From Halorarius halobius (GTDB taxonomy: Archaea; Halobacteriota; Halobacteria; Halobacteriales; Haloarculaceae), in the NCBI RefSeq assembly GCF_024298865.1, contig NZ_CP101165.1, positions 1-51,715 of the forward strand: a DNA stretch of 51,715 nucleotides. Reading direction: 5' to 3'. Position numbers and translations under genes: made by a program. This document shows, piece after piece, positions 23,387 to 32,038 of the stretch. Position 1 is the first letter of the stretch; each line of letters starts with the position of its first letter. The notes under the pieces were generated by a model. The model was not told where the DNA came from. It ran no database searches and worked only from the letters and a program-made list of their open reading frames with translations.

Positions 23387-25996
23387 CTATCGGTGGCGCC
23401 CGAGCAGTTTGTAGTCGTGATCGGGGGTGTACCGTCGGAATAGCAGGCTGTTCGACAGCACCGACACGCTGGAGAACGCCATCGCGCCGGCCGCGAGCAC
23501 CGGTTGGAGCAGCCCGAGCGACGCGAGCGGAATCATCGCCGTGTTGTAGCCCAGCGCCCAGACGAGATTCTGCTTGATTTTCTGGAGCGTCGCGTCCGAG
23601 ATGCGGATGGCTTTCACCACGTCGAGCGGGTCGTCGCGCATCAACGTCACGTCCGCAGCTTCGATGGCCACGTCGGTCCCCGAGCCGATGGCCGTCCCGA
23701 CGTAGGCGACGGCGAGGGCGGGGGCGTCGTTGACGCCGTCTCCGACCATCATCGCTTTCCGGCCTTCGCCCTGAATCGATTCGACGGCGTCGGACTTGTC
23801 CTCGGGGAGGACCTCTGCGCGGACGTTCTCCGGGTCGATGCCGACCTGCTCGGCGACGGCACGGGCGGTACGCTCGTTGTCGCCGGTGATCATCATCACG
23901 TCGACGCCGCGCTCTTGCAACTGGCCCACGGCGTCTTTCGCACTCCCCTTGATCGTATCGGCGTCGGCGACGACGCCTACGAGTTCGCCCTCATAGGCGA
24001 CCAGCATCGCCGTCTTGCCCTCGTTTTCGAGGCGCTCCATCGTCTCCTGCGCGGGCGAGGGGTCGATCCCGTTGTCGCGAAGGAGTTTCCGGTTGCCGAC
24101 CAGCACCTCGCTGTCGCCCACCGTCGCTTCGATACCGTGGCCAGGGACGTTCTCGAAACTATCGGGCTCAGTCACGTCGATGCCCCGGTCTTTCGCCCCA
24201 TCGACAATGGCACGGGCGAGCGGATGTTCGCTCCCACTCTCGGCGATGGCCGCGAGCCGAAGCACGTCCTCATCGCTGAGCCGGACACGGGCAGTCAGTT
24301 GGCCTGCATCGGCAGCTGGCTCTCCGCCGTCTGCGACAGGCTTGCCGTCGTTATCGAAGACGACGACGTCAGTCAGTTCCATCTCGCCTTTCGTGAGCGT
24401 GCCCGTCTTGTCGAAGACGACGGTATCGACGTCCTTCGCGCGTTCGAGGATGTCACCGCCCTTGAACAGGACGCCGTTCTGGGCACCGATTGTCGTCCCG
24501 ACCATCGTGGCTGCAGGCGTCGCCAGTCCCAGCGCACAGGGACACGCGATGAGAACAGCCGATGCGAACACGATGATCGCGAACTCGAAGACTGAGACGC
24601 CGCCACCAGCGACCGCGGGGCCCCCCGCGACGAGGCCCCACAGCGGGAGCCAGTCGACGAATCCGGCCAATGCCTCGGGGAAGAGGAACCAGACGATACC
24701 CCAGATAACGGCGTTCGCGATGACTGCGGGCACGAAGTAGGCCGAGATCCGGTCAGCGAGGTTCTGGATGTCGGGCTGGCGCGACTGCGCTTCCTTAACC
24801 GTCTGAACGATCTGCTGGAGGGCCGTGTCCTTCCCGACCTTCGTCGCCTCCACGACGAGCACGCCGTTTTCGTTGATAGTGGAGCCGACCACCTCGTCGC
24901 CCTCGCTTTTCTCGACGGGGACGGACTCGCCGGTGACCATCGACTCGTCGACCGCCGACTGACCGTCGACGACGACGCCGTCGGTCGGGATCTGTTCGCC
25001 CGGACGGACCTTCATCCGGTCGCCGACCTCAACGTCTTCGAGAGGAATCTCTTCTTCGTTACCCTCTTCGTCGACGACGGTTGCCGTCTCGGCCTCCATC
25101 TCCAGCAACTTCCGGAGTGCTTCCCCGGCTTGGCCCTTCGAGCGGGCTTCGAGGTAGTTCCCGAGCGTGATGAATACGAGGATGAGCGCCGCCGTATCGA
25201 AGTACAGGCCGCCGGCAATAACATCGAGCAAGACCGCTAGGGAGTAGACGTACGCGGTGGTCGAGCCCAGCGCAATCAGCACGTCCATATTGGCGCGCCC
25301 GTTCTTGACGAGCGCCTTGTAGGAGTTCTTGTAGAACGGCCAGCCGAGGACCAGCTGGACGGGCGTCGCCAGCAGGAACTCTGCCCAGCCGAACTCGATC
25401 CCGAGAATAGTCTCCGGGAGGACGCCACCGCCGAGGAGGAACTTCTCAGCGAGGAAGAACAGCATCGGGGCCGCGAGCGCCGCACCGAACAGTGTCAGAC
25501 GGAGTTGCCGCCGGATTTCCTCCTGCCGGGCTGCCTCTCTCGCATCACCTCCTGAACCCTCCGCGGAGTCAGCGTCCTCGCGGACGGGTGAGTAGCCAGC
25601 CTCCTCGATGGCGTCGTAGAAGTCCGTGAGGTTCGCCTCGGCTGGGTTGTACGTGACCTGTGCCTCATCGGTCGCGAAGTTCACGTCGGCGCTGATAACA
25701 CCTGGCGTCCGCTCGAGTGTGCTTTGGACTGTCTCCGAACAGTTCGCACATGACATGTCCGTGATGCCGATGCTCACCGCGTCCGTGACCGCCGAGTAGC
25801 CGGCGTCCTCGATGGCATCGAAGATCCGTGCGAGCGACGTTTCGTCCGGATCGTACTCGACACTCCCCTCGTCAGTCGCGAAATTGATGTTCGCGTCGGA
25901 GACGCCATCGAGGGACTTGACGGCGTCGGTGATGGTTTGCGAGCAGTTCGCGCAACTCATTCCCTGGATGTTGATTTGGCTTCGGCGCTGACTCAT
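23387..25996 (-). CDS. copA: Cu(I)-exporting P1B-1 ATPase, two HMA domains
   Basis: 869 residues. Two N-terminal heavy-metal domains each carry a CxxC site (SCANCS near residue 15 and near 83). The membrane part has the transport motif [10 protein letters not shown] in helix 6, the actuator TGES, the phosphorylation site [10 protein letters not shown], the P1B nucleotide-binding HP in SEHPLARAI and the hinge [13 protein letters not shown]. It pumps Cu(I) out of the cytoplasm with ATP and takes the metal from CopZ. The promoter lies toward the Lrp/TRASH regulator gene, which is upstream on the same strand by 105 bp. Full length, no defect seen. Confidence 0.97.
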   Translation of the reverse strand: MSQRRSQINIQGMSCANCSQTITDAVKSLDGVSDANINFATDEGSVEYDPDETSLARIFDAIEDAGYSAVTDAVSIGITDMSCANCSETVQSTLERTPGVISADVNFATDEAQVTYNPAEANLTDFYDAIEEAGYSPVREDADSAEGSGGDAREAARQEEIRRQLRLTLFGAALAAPMLFFLAEKFLLGGGVLPETILGIEFGWAEFLLATPVQLVLGWPFYKNSYKALVKNGRANMDVLIALGSTTAYVYSLAVLLDVIAGGLYFDTAALILVFITLGNYLEARSKGQAGEALRKLLEMEAETATVVDEEGNEEEIPLEDVEVGDRMKVRPGEQIPTDGVVVDGQSAVDESMVTGESVPVEKSEGDEVVGSTINENGVLVVEATKVGKDTALQQIVQTVKEAQSRQPDIQNLADRISAYFVPAVIANAVIWGIVWFLFPEALAGFVDWLPLWGLVAGGPAVAGGGVSVFEFAIIVFASAVLIACPCALGLATPAATMVGTTIGAQNGVLFKGGDILERAKDVDTVVFDKTGTLTKGEMELTDVVVFDNDGKPVADGGEPAADAGQLTARVRLSDEDVLRLAAIAESGSEHPLARAIVDGAKDRGIDVTEPDSFENVPGHGIEATVGDSEVLVGNRKLLRDNGIDPSPAQETMERLENEGKTAMLVAYEGELVGVVADADTIKGSAKDAVGQLQERGVDVMMITGDNERTARAVAEQVGIDPENVRAEVLPEDKSDAVESIQGEGRKAMMVGDGVNDAPALAVAYVGTAIGSGTDVAIEAADVTLMRDDPLDVVKAIRISDATLQKIKQNLVWALGYNTAMIPLASLGLLQPVLAAGAMAFSSVSVLSNSLLFRRYTPDHDYKLLGRHR

Positions 25997-26101
25997 TACG
26001 TACTCATACGGTCCCCTTGTTCAATCGATTTGCCCTTTCGTATGTTCGGGAATTGAGGCTGTGAAATTTCGAATCCAAACCAGACTAGCAGACCTCCCTG
26101 A

Positions 26102-26701
26102 TCAATCGGCTCCTTGCTGAAGTTGCTCGTATTTCTCCTCGAATCGGGATTCACACGATGGACAACAGAACTGGTACAGCTCCCCGTCGATACGGGTTGC
26201 TGTCCCCTCAGTATCGACCGTATTCCCGCACTGAGCACAGGAGAGGGCGAACTCCGTCCCGCCGAGGTCGGGCGACCAATCAGCGCCTGCCAGGAGCGTC
26301 ACTCCGAAATCTGCGATCGTTCCGTCTTCGAGTGTGTCGTCGAGCCAACTCGCAACGTCATTGTCCGGCACTCGCGCATAGACGACCAGATCGGCTTCAG
26401 CGGTTGTGAATACGTGTTCGACCGCTCCCTCATTGAGCAAGATCTCTCTGAGTGATGGGACTCCCGGCCCATCTGATGTGACCTCCAGCGTCAGTAACAC
26501 GGGAATGCCCTTCCGGAGCTGCGAGCGGTCGACATCGAGCGTGAACCGGTTGATAATTCCCATCTCCTGCAGTCTCGCCACCCGATCCGAGACGGCCGGT
26601 GCCGAGAGACCAACGGCGTCCGCGATGTCATTGTACGGTCGACGGGCGTTCGACAGTAGGAGCTGGAGGATTTCGAGATCGGTTTCGTCAAGGTCGCGCA
26701 T
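26102..26701 (-). CDS. Lrp/AsnC-type regulator with C-terminal TRASH metal finger
   Basis: 199 residues. The Lrp helix-turn-helix (about 5-60: LDETDLEILQLLLSNARRPYNDIADAVGLSAPAVSDRVARL in outline) is followed by a RAM-like ligand region (about 70-140, with VLLTLEV and DLVVYARVPDND). At the C-terminus is a TRASH finger: SCAQCGNTVDTEG, then FCCPSCESRFEEKY. This domain pair is that of the haloarchaeal copper regulators that control copper ATPase genes. It sits between copA (same strand) and copZ (divergent), so it surely regulates them. A perfect TCCAAA-C-TTTGGA palindrome stands in the divergent region. Confidence 0.93.
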   Translation of the reverse strand: MRDLDETDLEILQLLLSNARRPYNDIADAVGLSAPAVSDRVARLQEMGIINRFTLDVDRSQLRKGIPVLLTLEVTSDGPGVPSLREILLNEGAVEHVFTTAEADLVVYARVPDNDVASWLDDTLEDGTIADFGVTLLAGADWSPDLGGTEFALSCAQCGNTVDTEGTATRIDGELYQFCCPSCESRFEEKYEQLQQGAD

Positions 26702-26754
26702 ATTGAGCCAATGGCAACGAATTACTAAAGCATCTCGGTGGCACTTGTTTTGTT

Positions 26755-26767
26755 TCCAAACTTTGGA
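26755..26767. promoter_or_regulatory. Candidate copper-regulator operator
   Basis: TCCAAACTTTGGA is a perfect palindrome around a central C, 54 bp from the regulator start and 66 bp from copZ. Half-sites TCCAAAC (26074-26080) upstream of copA and TCCAAAAC (27216-27223) upstream of copB support a shared operator, though half-sites this short can occur by chance. Confidence 0.45.
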
Positions 26768-26832
26768 TTGGTCAATACCCTCTCGTTTGAAGGGAAAATC
26801 CGCATAAGAAAGGGGAACGTACGTATTCTTGT

Positions 26833-27030
26833 ATGTCCACGACGATCACCGTCGAAGGAATGTCCTGCGGCCACTGTGAACAGACAGTCGAAGACGCGCT
26901 TCGAGACGTGAGCGGCGTGACCGAGGTGACCGCCGATCGAGAAGCCGAACAGGCAAGCGTCGATGGCGATGCTGACGTCACAGCCCTCATTCAGGCAGTG
27001 GAAGAAGCAGGATTCACCGCGCACGCCTGA
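26833..27030 (+). CDS. copZ: Copper chaperone, heavy-metal-associated domain
   Basis: 65 residues, one HMA domain: TTITVEGMSCGHCEQTVEDAL with the CxxC Cu(I) site (Cys at 12 and 15), then VSGVTEV and a C-terminal VEEAGFTAHA. It carries Cu(I) in the cytoplasm to the N-terminal domains of CopA. CATAAG at 26803-26808, 25-30 bp upstream, is a likely TATA box and gives a leaderless or nearly leaderless transcript. It is divergent from the Lrp/TRASH regulator. Confidence 0.95.
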   Translation: MSTTITVEGMSCGHCEQTVEDALRDVSGVTEVTADREAEQASVDGDADVTALIQAVEEAGFTAHA

Positions 27031-27258
27031 AGAACAACAAACACGAGTCACAACTGATCCCCAAGCTATCTCCTTGGCGGTCTCGACTCTATGGGGGATA
27101 TTTGGCAGGAACACAGGCGTCTGATTCCCCGGGTATAGCGTTCGAACTGGTCCTCTCTTTCGCCTGCTGGGGCAACTGAGGTTCACGTTACAGAAAGACG
27201 GACCTTGTCAGTACATCCAAAACTGTCTGGCACTTACACTCAGAGACTAGGATGAGCC

Positions 27259-29514
27259 ATGGACGACCACCAACACTCAACCGACGACGAACACGCATCT
27301 CAAGAACACTCCGATCACGAAGCCAGTGACGGGTCGGAGGAGATAGCCGACGAGCAGAACGTCGACCGGGTTGAACAGGGAATACCCGGGGAGAAGGGAG
27401 AAGCTGTCGAAGCAGCCGAGCGGGAAATCCACGCAACCGAACACGAGATGGGCCACAGGGCCCGCGGTCATGAAGACGGACACGACGGCCACGGTGGGAT
27501 GCACGAAGGCCACGAACAGATGTTTCGACGGCGTTTCTTCGTCTCCACGCTCCTCTCGATTCCTGTTCTGCTCTATAGTCCGACCCTCCAGGAATGGCTG
27601 GGCTTCACCGTCCCGACGTTTCCCGGCAGCGAGTGGATTAACCCCGTCTTCGCGGTGATCGTCTTCGCATACGGTGGCGTTCCGTTCTTACAGATGGCTG
27701 TCCCCGAGGTGCGCGACCGATCGCCGGGGATGATGACGCTCATCTCGATGGCTATCACGGTCGCATTCATCTACAGCTTGGCGAGTGTCGTTTTCCCCAC
27801 ACAGTCGGCATTCTTCTGGGAACTCGTGACGCTGATCGACATCATGCTACTGGGCCATTGGATCGAGATGCGGTCGGTCCGACGGGCCTCCAGCGCACTC
27901 GACGAACTGGCGAAACTGATGCCAGATACCGCCGAACGAATCCCCGACAACGGTGAGACTGAGGAAGTCCCCGTGAGCGACCTTGCGGAAGGCGACCTCG
28001 TCTTGGTGCGGCCGGGTGCAAGCGTCCCTGCCGACGGCATCGTTGAGGAGGGGGACTCCGATGTGAACGAGGCGATGATCACCGGCGAGTCAAAGCCCGT
28101 TTCGAAGGAGCCCGGCGACGAGGTCATCGGTGGGACAGTCAATGGCGACGGGAGTCTCCGGGTTCGCGTCGGTGCGACTGGCGACGAGACGACGCTGGCC
28201 GGCATTATGCGACTCGTCGAGGAGGCCCAGCAGAGTAAATCGCGAACACAGGTCCTGGCCGACCGCGCGGCCGGCTGGCTGTTCTACGTTGCCGTCGGGG
28301 CGGCTGCCGTAACCGCCGTTGCTTGGACCGTCGCGACAACCTTCGACGCGACCGTCATCGAACGCGTAGTGACGGTCCTGGTTATCGCCTGCCCTCACGC
28401 GCTCGGCCTCGCGATTCCGCTTGTCGTCGCGATCAACACCTCGCTCGCAGCGCGCAATGGGATGCTTGTGCGCGACCGTATCGCAATGGAACAGGCTCGT
28501 GAACTCGACGCGATTATCTTCGACAAGACGGGGACACTCACCGAGGGTGAGCACGGCGTTGTCGGGATGGAAACTGTCGACGGCGTCGACGAGGCAGAGG
28601 CCCTCACGCTGGCTGCGGCTGTCGAGAGCGATTCAGAGCACATGATTGCGCGGGCCATCCGTGAGGCGGCTGATGAACGTGATCTCCGTCCGCCTGACGC
28701 GTCTGGTTTCGAGGCGATCAAAGGCCGGGGCGTCCGCGCGACCGTCGAGGGAAACGAGGTGTATGTCGGCGGCCCAAATCTGCTGACTCAACTCGAGAGT
28801 GAGGTGCCGGCTGGTCTCCAACGCTTTGCGGATGACGCCGGCCAGAACGCCCAGACAGTGGTGTATCTCGTTCGTGACGGAGAGCTGATCGCCGCCTTCG
28901 CGATGGCCGATGTGATCCGCGAGGAAAGTTTCCGCGTCGTCGACGCCCTCCACGATCTGGGCATCGAGGTGGCGATGCTGACGGGGGACTCCCAAGATGT
29001 CGCTAACGCCGTCGCCGACGAACTGGGCATCGACACAGTGTTCGCGGAGGTCCTCCCCGAAGACAAGGACAAGAAAGTCCAGGAACTCCAGGACCAGGGG
29101 AAGCTCGTGGGGATGGTCGGCGACGGCGTCAACGATGCGCCGGCGCTGACGCGGGCGGACGTCGGGATAGCTATTGGGAGCGGCACCGACGTTGCGGTTC
29201 AGTCAGCGGATGTCATTCTCGTGCAGAACAATCCGATGGACGTCGTTCGCCTCGTGAAATTGAGCAAGGCGAGCTACCGAAAGATGCAGGAGAACATCGT
29301 CTGGGCGGCCGGCTACAACGTGTTCGCGATTCCGCTCGCAGCCGGTGTCCTTGCTCCGATCGGGATTCTGCTGTCGCCCGCAGTGGGTGCGCTCCTGATG
29401 TCGCTGAGTACGGTGATCGTTGCGATTAACGCGCAGTTGCTCCGACGCGTCGATCTGTCCCTCCCGGACCTGCCGGGTGTAGCACCACCGACTGACACAC
29501 AGTCCGCTGGGTGA
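27259..29514 (+). CDS. copB: P1B-3 type copper ATPase with CPH motif
   Basis: 751 residues. An N-terminal extension of about 80 residues is rich in His, Glu and Asp (with [22 protein letters not shown] content) in place of CxxC domains. The transport motif is [10 protein letters not shown], which defines the CopB group (Cu(II) or silver/copper). Other motifs: [23 protein letters not shown] (Met replaces the usual Pro in the HP motif) and [13 protein letters not shown]. It exports copper from the cytoplasm, complementing CopA. It is 228 bp after copZ and probably has its own promoter. Confidence 0.95.
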   Translation: MDDHQHSTDDEHASQEHSDHEASDGSEEIADEQNVDRVEQGIPGEKGEAVEAAEREIHATEHEMGHRARGHEDGHDGHGGMHEGHEQMFRRRFFVSTLLSIPVLLYSPTLQEWLGFTVPTFPGSEWINPVFAVIVFAYGGVPFLQMAVPEVRDRSPGMMTLISMAITVAFIYSLASVVFPTQSAFFWELVTLIDIMLLGHWIEMRSVRRASSALDELAKLMPDTAERIPDNGETEEVPVSDLAEGDLVLVRPGASVPADGIVEEGDSDVNEAMITGESKPVSKEPGDEVIGGTVNGDGSLRVRVGATGDETTLAGIMRLVEEAQQSKSRTQVLADRAAGWLFYVAVGAAAVTAVAWTVATTFDATVIERVVTVLVIACPHALGLAIPLVVAINTSLAARNGMLVRDRIAMEQARELDAIIFDKTGTLTEGEHGVVGMETVDGVDEAEALTLAAAVESDSEHMIARAIREAADERDLRPPDASGFEAIKGRGVRATVEGNEVYVGGPNLLTQLESEVPAGLQRFADDAGQNAQTVVYLVRDGELIAAFAMADVIREESFRVVDALHDLGIEVAMLTGDSQDVANAVADELGIDTVFAEVLPEDKDKKVQELQDQGKLVGMVGDGVNDAPALTRADVGIAIGSGTDVAVQSADVILVQNNPMDVVRLVKLSKASYRKMQENIVWAAGYNVFAIPLAAGVLAPIGILLSPAVGALLMSLSTVIVAINAQLLRRVDLSLPDLPGVAPPTDTQSAG

Positions 29515-29584
29515 GGGCCTCTCTGATGTTCAGGGACGAAGATTTGGCACTACGAGGCTGATTTCTGCATCTTATCTTCGAACC

Positions 29585-29591
29585 TTTATAA
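29585..29591 (+). promoter_or_regulatory. TATA box of histone-fold gene
   Basis: TTTATAA lies 27-33 bp before the ATG at 29618, preceded by CGAACC as a BRE-like element. This is a standard archaeal promoter and implies a leaderless transcript. Confidence 0.75.
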
Positions 29592-29617
29592 GGTAGACGG
29601 GAGAACCCCGCGATGGA

Positions 29618-29785
29618 ATGTCTGACCTAATCGTCAAAGCAGCCGTGAAGGACGCACTCTCGGACCACAACGTCTCGGCAGATTTCTACGATGCCCTCAA
29701 TGAAGAGGTCGCCGAACTGCTCGACGACGCGGCGGAGCGGGCTGAGGCCAACGATCGGAAGACGGTCCAGCCTCGCGACCTGTAG
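29618..29785 (+). CDS. Histone-fold small protein (DUF1931-like)
   Basis: A 55-residue gene shorter than usual calling limits. It reads MSDLIVKAAVKDAL, a turn SDHNVSADFYDAL, a long central helix NEEVAELLDDAAERAEAND and the tail RKTVQPRDL. The helix-loop-helix with VKAAVKDAL and the terminal RKTVQPRDL element (like the L2 loop RTVQPED) match the single-chain archaeal histone-fold family DUF1931. It may bind DNA or act as a small nucleoid factor. It has a strong promoter and lies 74 bp before xseA, so it could be co-transcribed with it. Confidence 0.82.
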   Translation: MSDLIVKAAVKDALSDHNVSADFYDALNEEVAELLDDAAERAEANDRKTVQPRDL

Positions 29786-29859
29786 GCTGGGATCTCACAG
29801 CTGACCCATCACCCGGACGTAGCTTTTTGGGGTTCTTGTTCAAATGTTACCAGACGTGT

Positions 29860-30912
29860 ATGGCGGAGGCACCGGATACGGAAGGGCAGGCGGTCGAAGC
29901 TGATGCAGGAGAGGTCCTTAGCGTATCACAGCTGAACGACCGGATTGCATCGGTCGTCGAGGACGCGCCTGCCCTCGATGGTGTCCGCTGTATTGGCGAG
30001 GTCACGGATCTCCATCAGAACAGTACGGCGCTCTATTTCACCCTCACTGACGGCGACGCGGAGCTCCCCTGCATGATCTGGGCGAACCGCTACCGGAATA
30101 TGGATGCCGAGCTCGAGGACGGAACCGAGGTCATCCTCGAAGGCGATATCGACTATTGGGTCGAAGGTGGGAAAATCGACCTCAAACCGTGGGAGGTGAT
30201 CGTCGTCGGCGACGGCGACCAGGCGGCTGCCGTCGAGCGACTGCGAAGCGAACTCGAAGAGCGTGGCTGGTTCGACGACGAGCAGAAACAGCGCCCGCCG
30301 GCGTTCCCGGAGCGGGTCGGTGTCGTGACCTCACTCCGGGGCGACGCCCGGTACGACATCCAGAACGCGATCCACGGACAGGACCCCACCGTCGACATCC
30401 TGGTGAAGGACGCAACCGTCCAGGGATCGAACGCGCCGACGTCCATCGCGAACGGCATCCATCATCTCGACCGCTCGGAGGACGTCGACGCCATCATCGT
30501 CGGGCGGGGCGGTGGAAGCGATTCGAACCTCCAGGCCTTCAACACCGAGCGGGTTGCGGAGGCGATCTTCACCGCGAATACCCCGGTGGTCACCGCGATT
30601 GGACACACTGATGACCGGCTCATCGCGGATCAGGTGGCGGACGTCGCGACGATCACGCCGACCGCCGCCGGCGAGTATATCGTGAACTCCCGCCAAGAGT
30701 TCCTTGCGAGTGAGATCGAGCCGCTGGAGCAACAGCTCGACGCCGCGTACGAGACCTTCCAGCAGGACCACGAACACGAACAGGAGCTCGCCGAAGCAGT
30801 CGATGAAGCGACCGCACCCGAGGGCCTCCCACCGATTTACTACAAGGTCGCCATCGTAGTGCTGCTGTTGCTGTTGTTGGTCATCACCGGACTTTGGCTG
30901 GGGGTGATCTAA
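29860..30912 (+). CDS. xseA: Exonuclease VII large subunit with C-terminal membrane helix
   Basis: 350 residues from the ATG at 29860. The OB-fold (about 20-105, LSVSQLNDRIASVVED, then ALYFTLTDGDAELPCMIWANRY) binds single-stranded DNA. The catalytic core has RVGVVTSLRGDARYDI, VGRGGGSDSNLQAFNTE and TAIGHTDDRLIADQVADVATITPTAAGE; the usual GHE is GHT here. Exonuclease VII degrades single-stranded DNA to acid-insoluble oligonucleotides. It lacks most of the long coiled coil of bacterial XseA (about 450 residues) and instead ends in a membrane helix (VAIVVLLLLLLVITGLWLGVI), so it may be tethered to the membrane. It is followed by xseB after 2 bp. Confidence 0.93.
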   Translation: MAEAPDTEGQAVEADAGEVLSVSQLNDRIASVVEDAPALDGVRCIGEVTDLHQNSTALYFTLTDGDAELPCMIWANRYRNMDAELEDGTEVILEGDIDYWVEGGKIDLKPWEVIVVGDGDQAAAVERLRSELEERGWFDDEQKQRPPAFPERVGVVTSLRGDARYDIQNAIHGQDPTVDILVKDATVQGSNAPTSIANGIHHLDRSEDVDAIIVGRGGGSDSNLQAFNTERVAEAIFTANTPVVTAIGHTDDRLIADQVADVATITPTAAGEYIVNSRQEFLASEIEPLEQQLDAAYETFQQDHEHEQELAEAVDEATAPEGLPPIYYKVAIVVLLLLLLVITGLWLGVI

Positions 30913-30914
30913 CC

Positions 30915-31097
30915 GTGGCAAACGACTCCGAAATTCACGATCGACTGAGCCGCGTCGAGGAGATCATTGAACAGCTCGACGCGGACGAGTGCGACCTCGA
31001 TGAAGGTACTGCACTCCACGAGGAAGGTGAGGAACTCCTGGCCGAAGTGCGAGAAATCCTCGACGAGGGGAACGGCGAAGTTGTGGAGCTCGAGTAA
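30915..31097 (+). CDS. xseB: Exonuclease VII small subunit
   Basis: 60 residues from the GTG at 30915, in the usual size range. Pattern: IHDRLSRVEEIIEQLDADECDLDEGTALHEEGEELLAEVREIL, of which the LEEALxxYExGxxL-type region is the family signature. It binds the large subunit and is needed for stability. It directly follows xseA. The stop is 18 bp before an inverted repeat of the TTAACCAACA set. Confidence 0.9.
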   Translation: MANDSEIHDRLSRVEEIIEQLDADECDLDEGTALHEEGEELLAEVREILDEGNGEVVELE

Positions 31098-31114
31098 GCG
31101 AGCTGATTCTCGGT

Positions 31115-31159
31115 CTTAACCAACAAAGCCCCCACCGCACTCGGCAGGTGTTGGTTAAG
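31115..31159. repeat. TTAACCAACA inverted repeat, copy A
   Basis: Arms CTTAACCAACA and TGTTGGTTAAG (11 bp, perfect) with a 23-base spacer, 18 bp after the xseB stop. T-rich sequence (TCTTTTC) follows the right arm. It separates the exonuclease genes from the secretion operon. Confidence 0.85.
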
Positions 31160-31305
31160 TCTTTTCTACGAGGGCAACAAGTAATTTGGTTATAATTTAC
31201 TCAGCAAATTTGCAGTTATTGCTGGCCAGAAAGCATTTAGGCATCATCCAGCTACCGCGCCAATATGTACCGGGACTCAGCCGGTGCATACCCATACCCG
31301 CATGT

Positions 31306-31584
31306 ATGATAACGAGGTCAGTCACCATCGAGGACATCGATGACCTGTACCTGATGTGGAACGATCACATCAACGCCTCCGCCCTCTATCGCCGCGCCCT
31401 CCGCGAGGAAATGGAAGTCCGCGGTGTTGACCCCGATGAACTCCGCGACCTCCTCGAACGGGCCCGCGAGCAGGGCTACACGCTCGAAGAGATCGCAGAA
31501 GACACCAACCGATTCGACGACCTCCAGTCGCTCGTCGAAGAGCAGCAGAACCAGCCAACGGCTGGAGACGCCACTGACGATTAA
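31306..31584 (+). CDS. Small ribbon-helix-helix-like protein heading secretion operon
   Basis: 92 residues from the ATG at 31306. It starts with a strand-like MITRSVTIED, then helices NASALYRRALREEMEVRG and PDELRDLLERAREQG. This strand followed by NASALxRRAxREEM is like haloarchaeal ribbon-helix-helix DNA-binding proteins. An acidic Gln-rich tail ends it. It is 6 bp before the VirB2-like gene, so it may regulate the conjugation-like operon. The assignment is from pattern only. Confidence 0.65.
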   Translation: MITRSVTIEDIDDLYLMWNDHINASALYRRALREEMEVRGVDPDELRDLLERAREQGYTLEEIAEDTNRFDDLQSLVEEQQNQPTAGDATDD

Positions 31585-31590
31585 CCCGCT

Positions 31591-32010
31591 ATGTCACAGG
31601 ATCAGACTCCCTCCGACCCTGAGCGTAGCGTCGAAAACCAGTCACCGCTGACCGGGAAGATCCCTCGACAGGCAGCGCTCACCGTCGTCCTCCTGAGCTT
31701 GTTCGCTGTCCAGCCGGTCGCCGCCCAGAGTAACGCGGTCTGTAGCGCAGACAACCTCCCGAGCATGATTGAGGGGTTCTTCCAGCTGACAACGGCGCTG
31801 GGGATCGTCGGCCTCGCCATCGTCTGGCAGGCTGACTCCCTCATCGAGATGTTCACCCTCAATCCCGAGCAGAAGAAGGGCCTCAAGCGCCACAAGCGCT
31901 CGGCGATGAAGTCCGCGGTCGTCCTCGTCGTGCTCGGCCCGCTGTACACCGTCGCCGGGTCGATGATGGGCCTCCCGCTGGCGCAGTGCGTCGACCTCGT
32001 CCCCTGGTAA
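31591..32010 (+). CDS. VirB2/pilin-like small membrane protein
   Basis: 139 residues. A signal-like helix at about 28-45 (AALTVVLLSLFAVQPVAAQ) ends with a cleavage-like AQS. Two membrane helices follow, about 62-82 (GFFQLTTALGIVGLAIVWQA) and 110-132 (AVVLVVLGPLYTVAGSMMGLPLA), with a basic loop KKGLKRHKRSAMK between. This is the plan of VirB2-like components in haloarchaeal conjugation clusters. Two Cys (CSADN and QCVDL) may form an outside bond. Co-operonic with its neighbours. Confidence 0.65.
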   Translation: MSQDQTPSDPERSVENQSPLTGKIPRQAALTVVLLSLFAVQPVAAQSNAVCSADNLPSMIEGFFQLTTALGIVGLAIVWQADSLIEMFTLNPEQKKGLKRHKRSAMKSAVVLVVLGPLYTVAGSMMGLPLAQCVDLVPW

Positions 32011-32038
32011 CCACCCCGCAGTCCCCGTTGCGAGCCCT

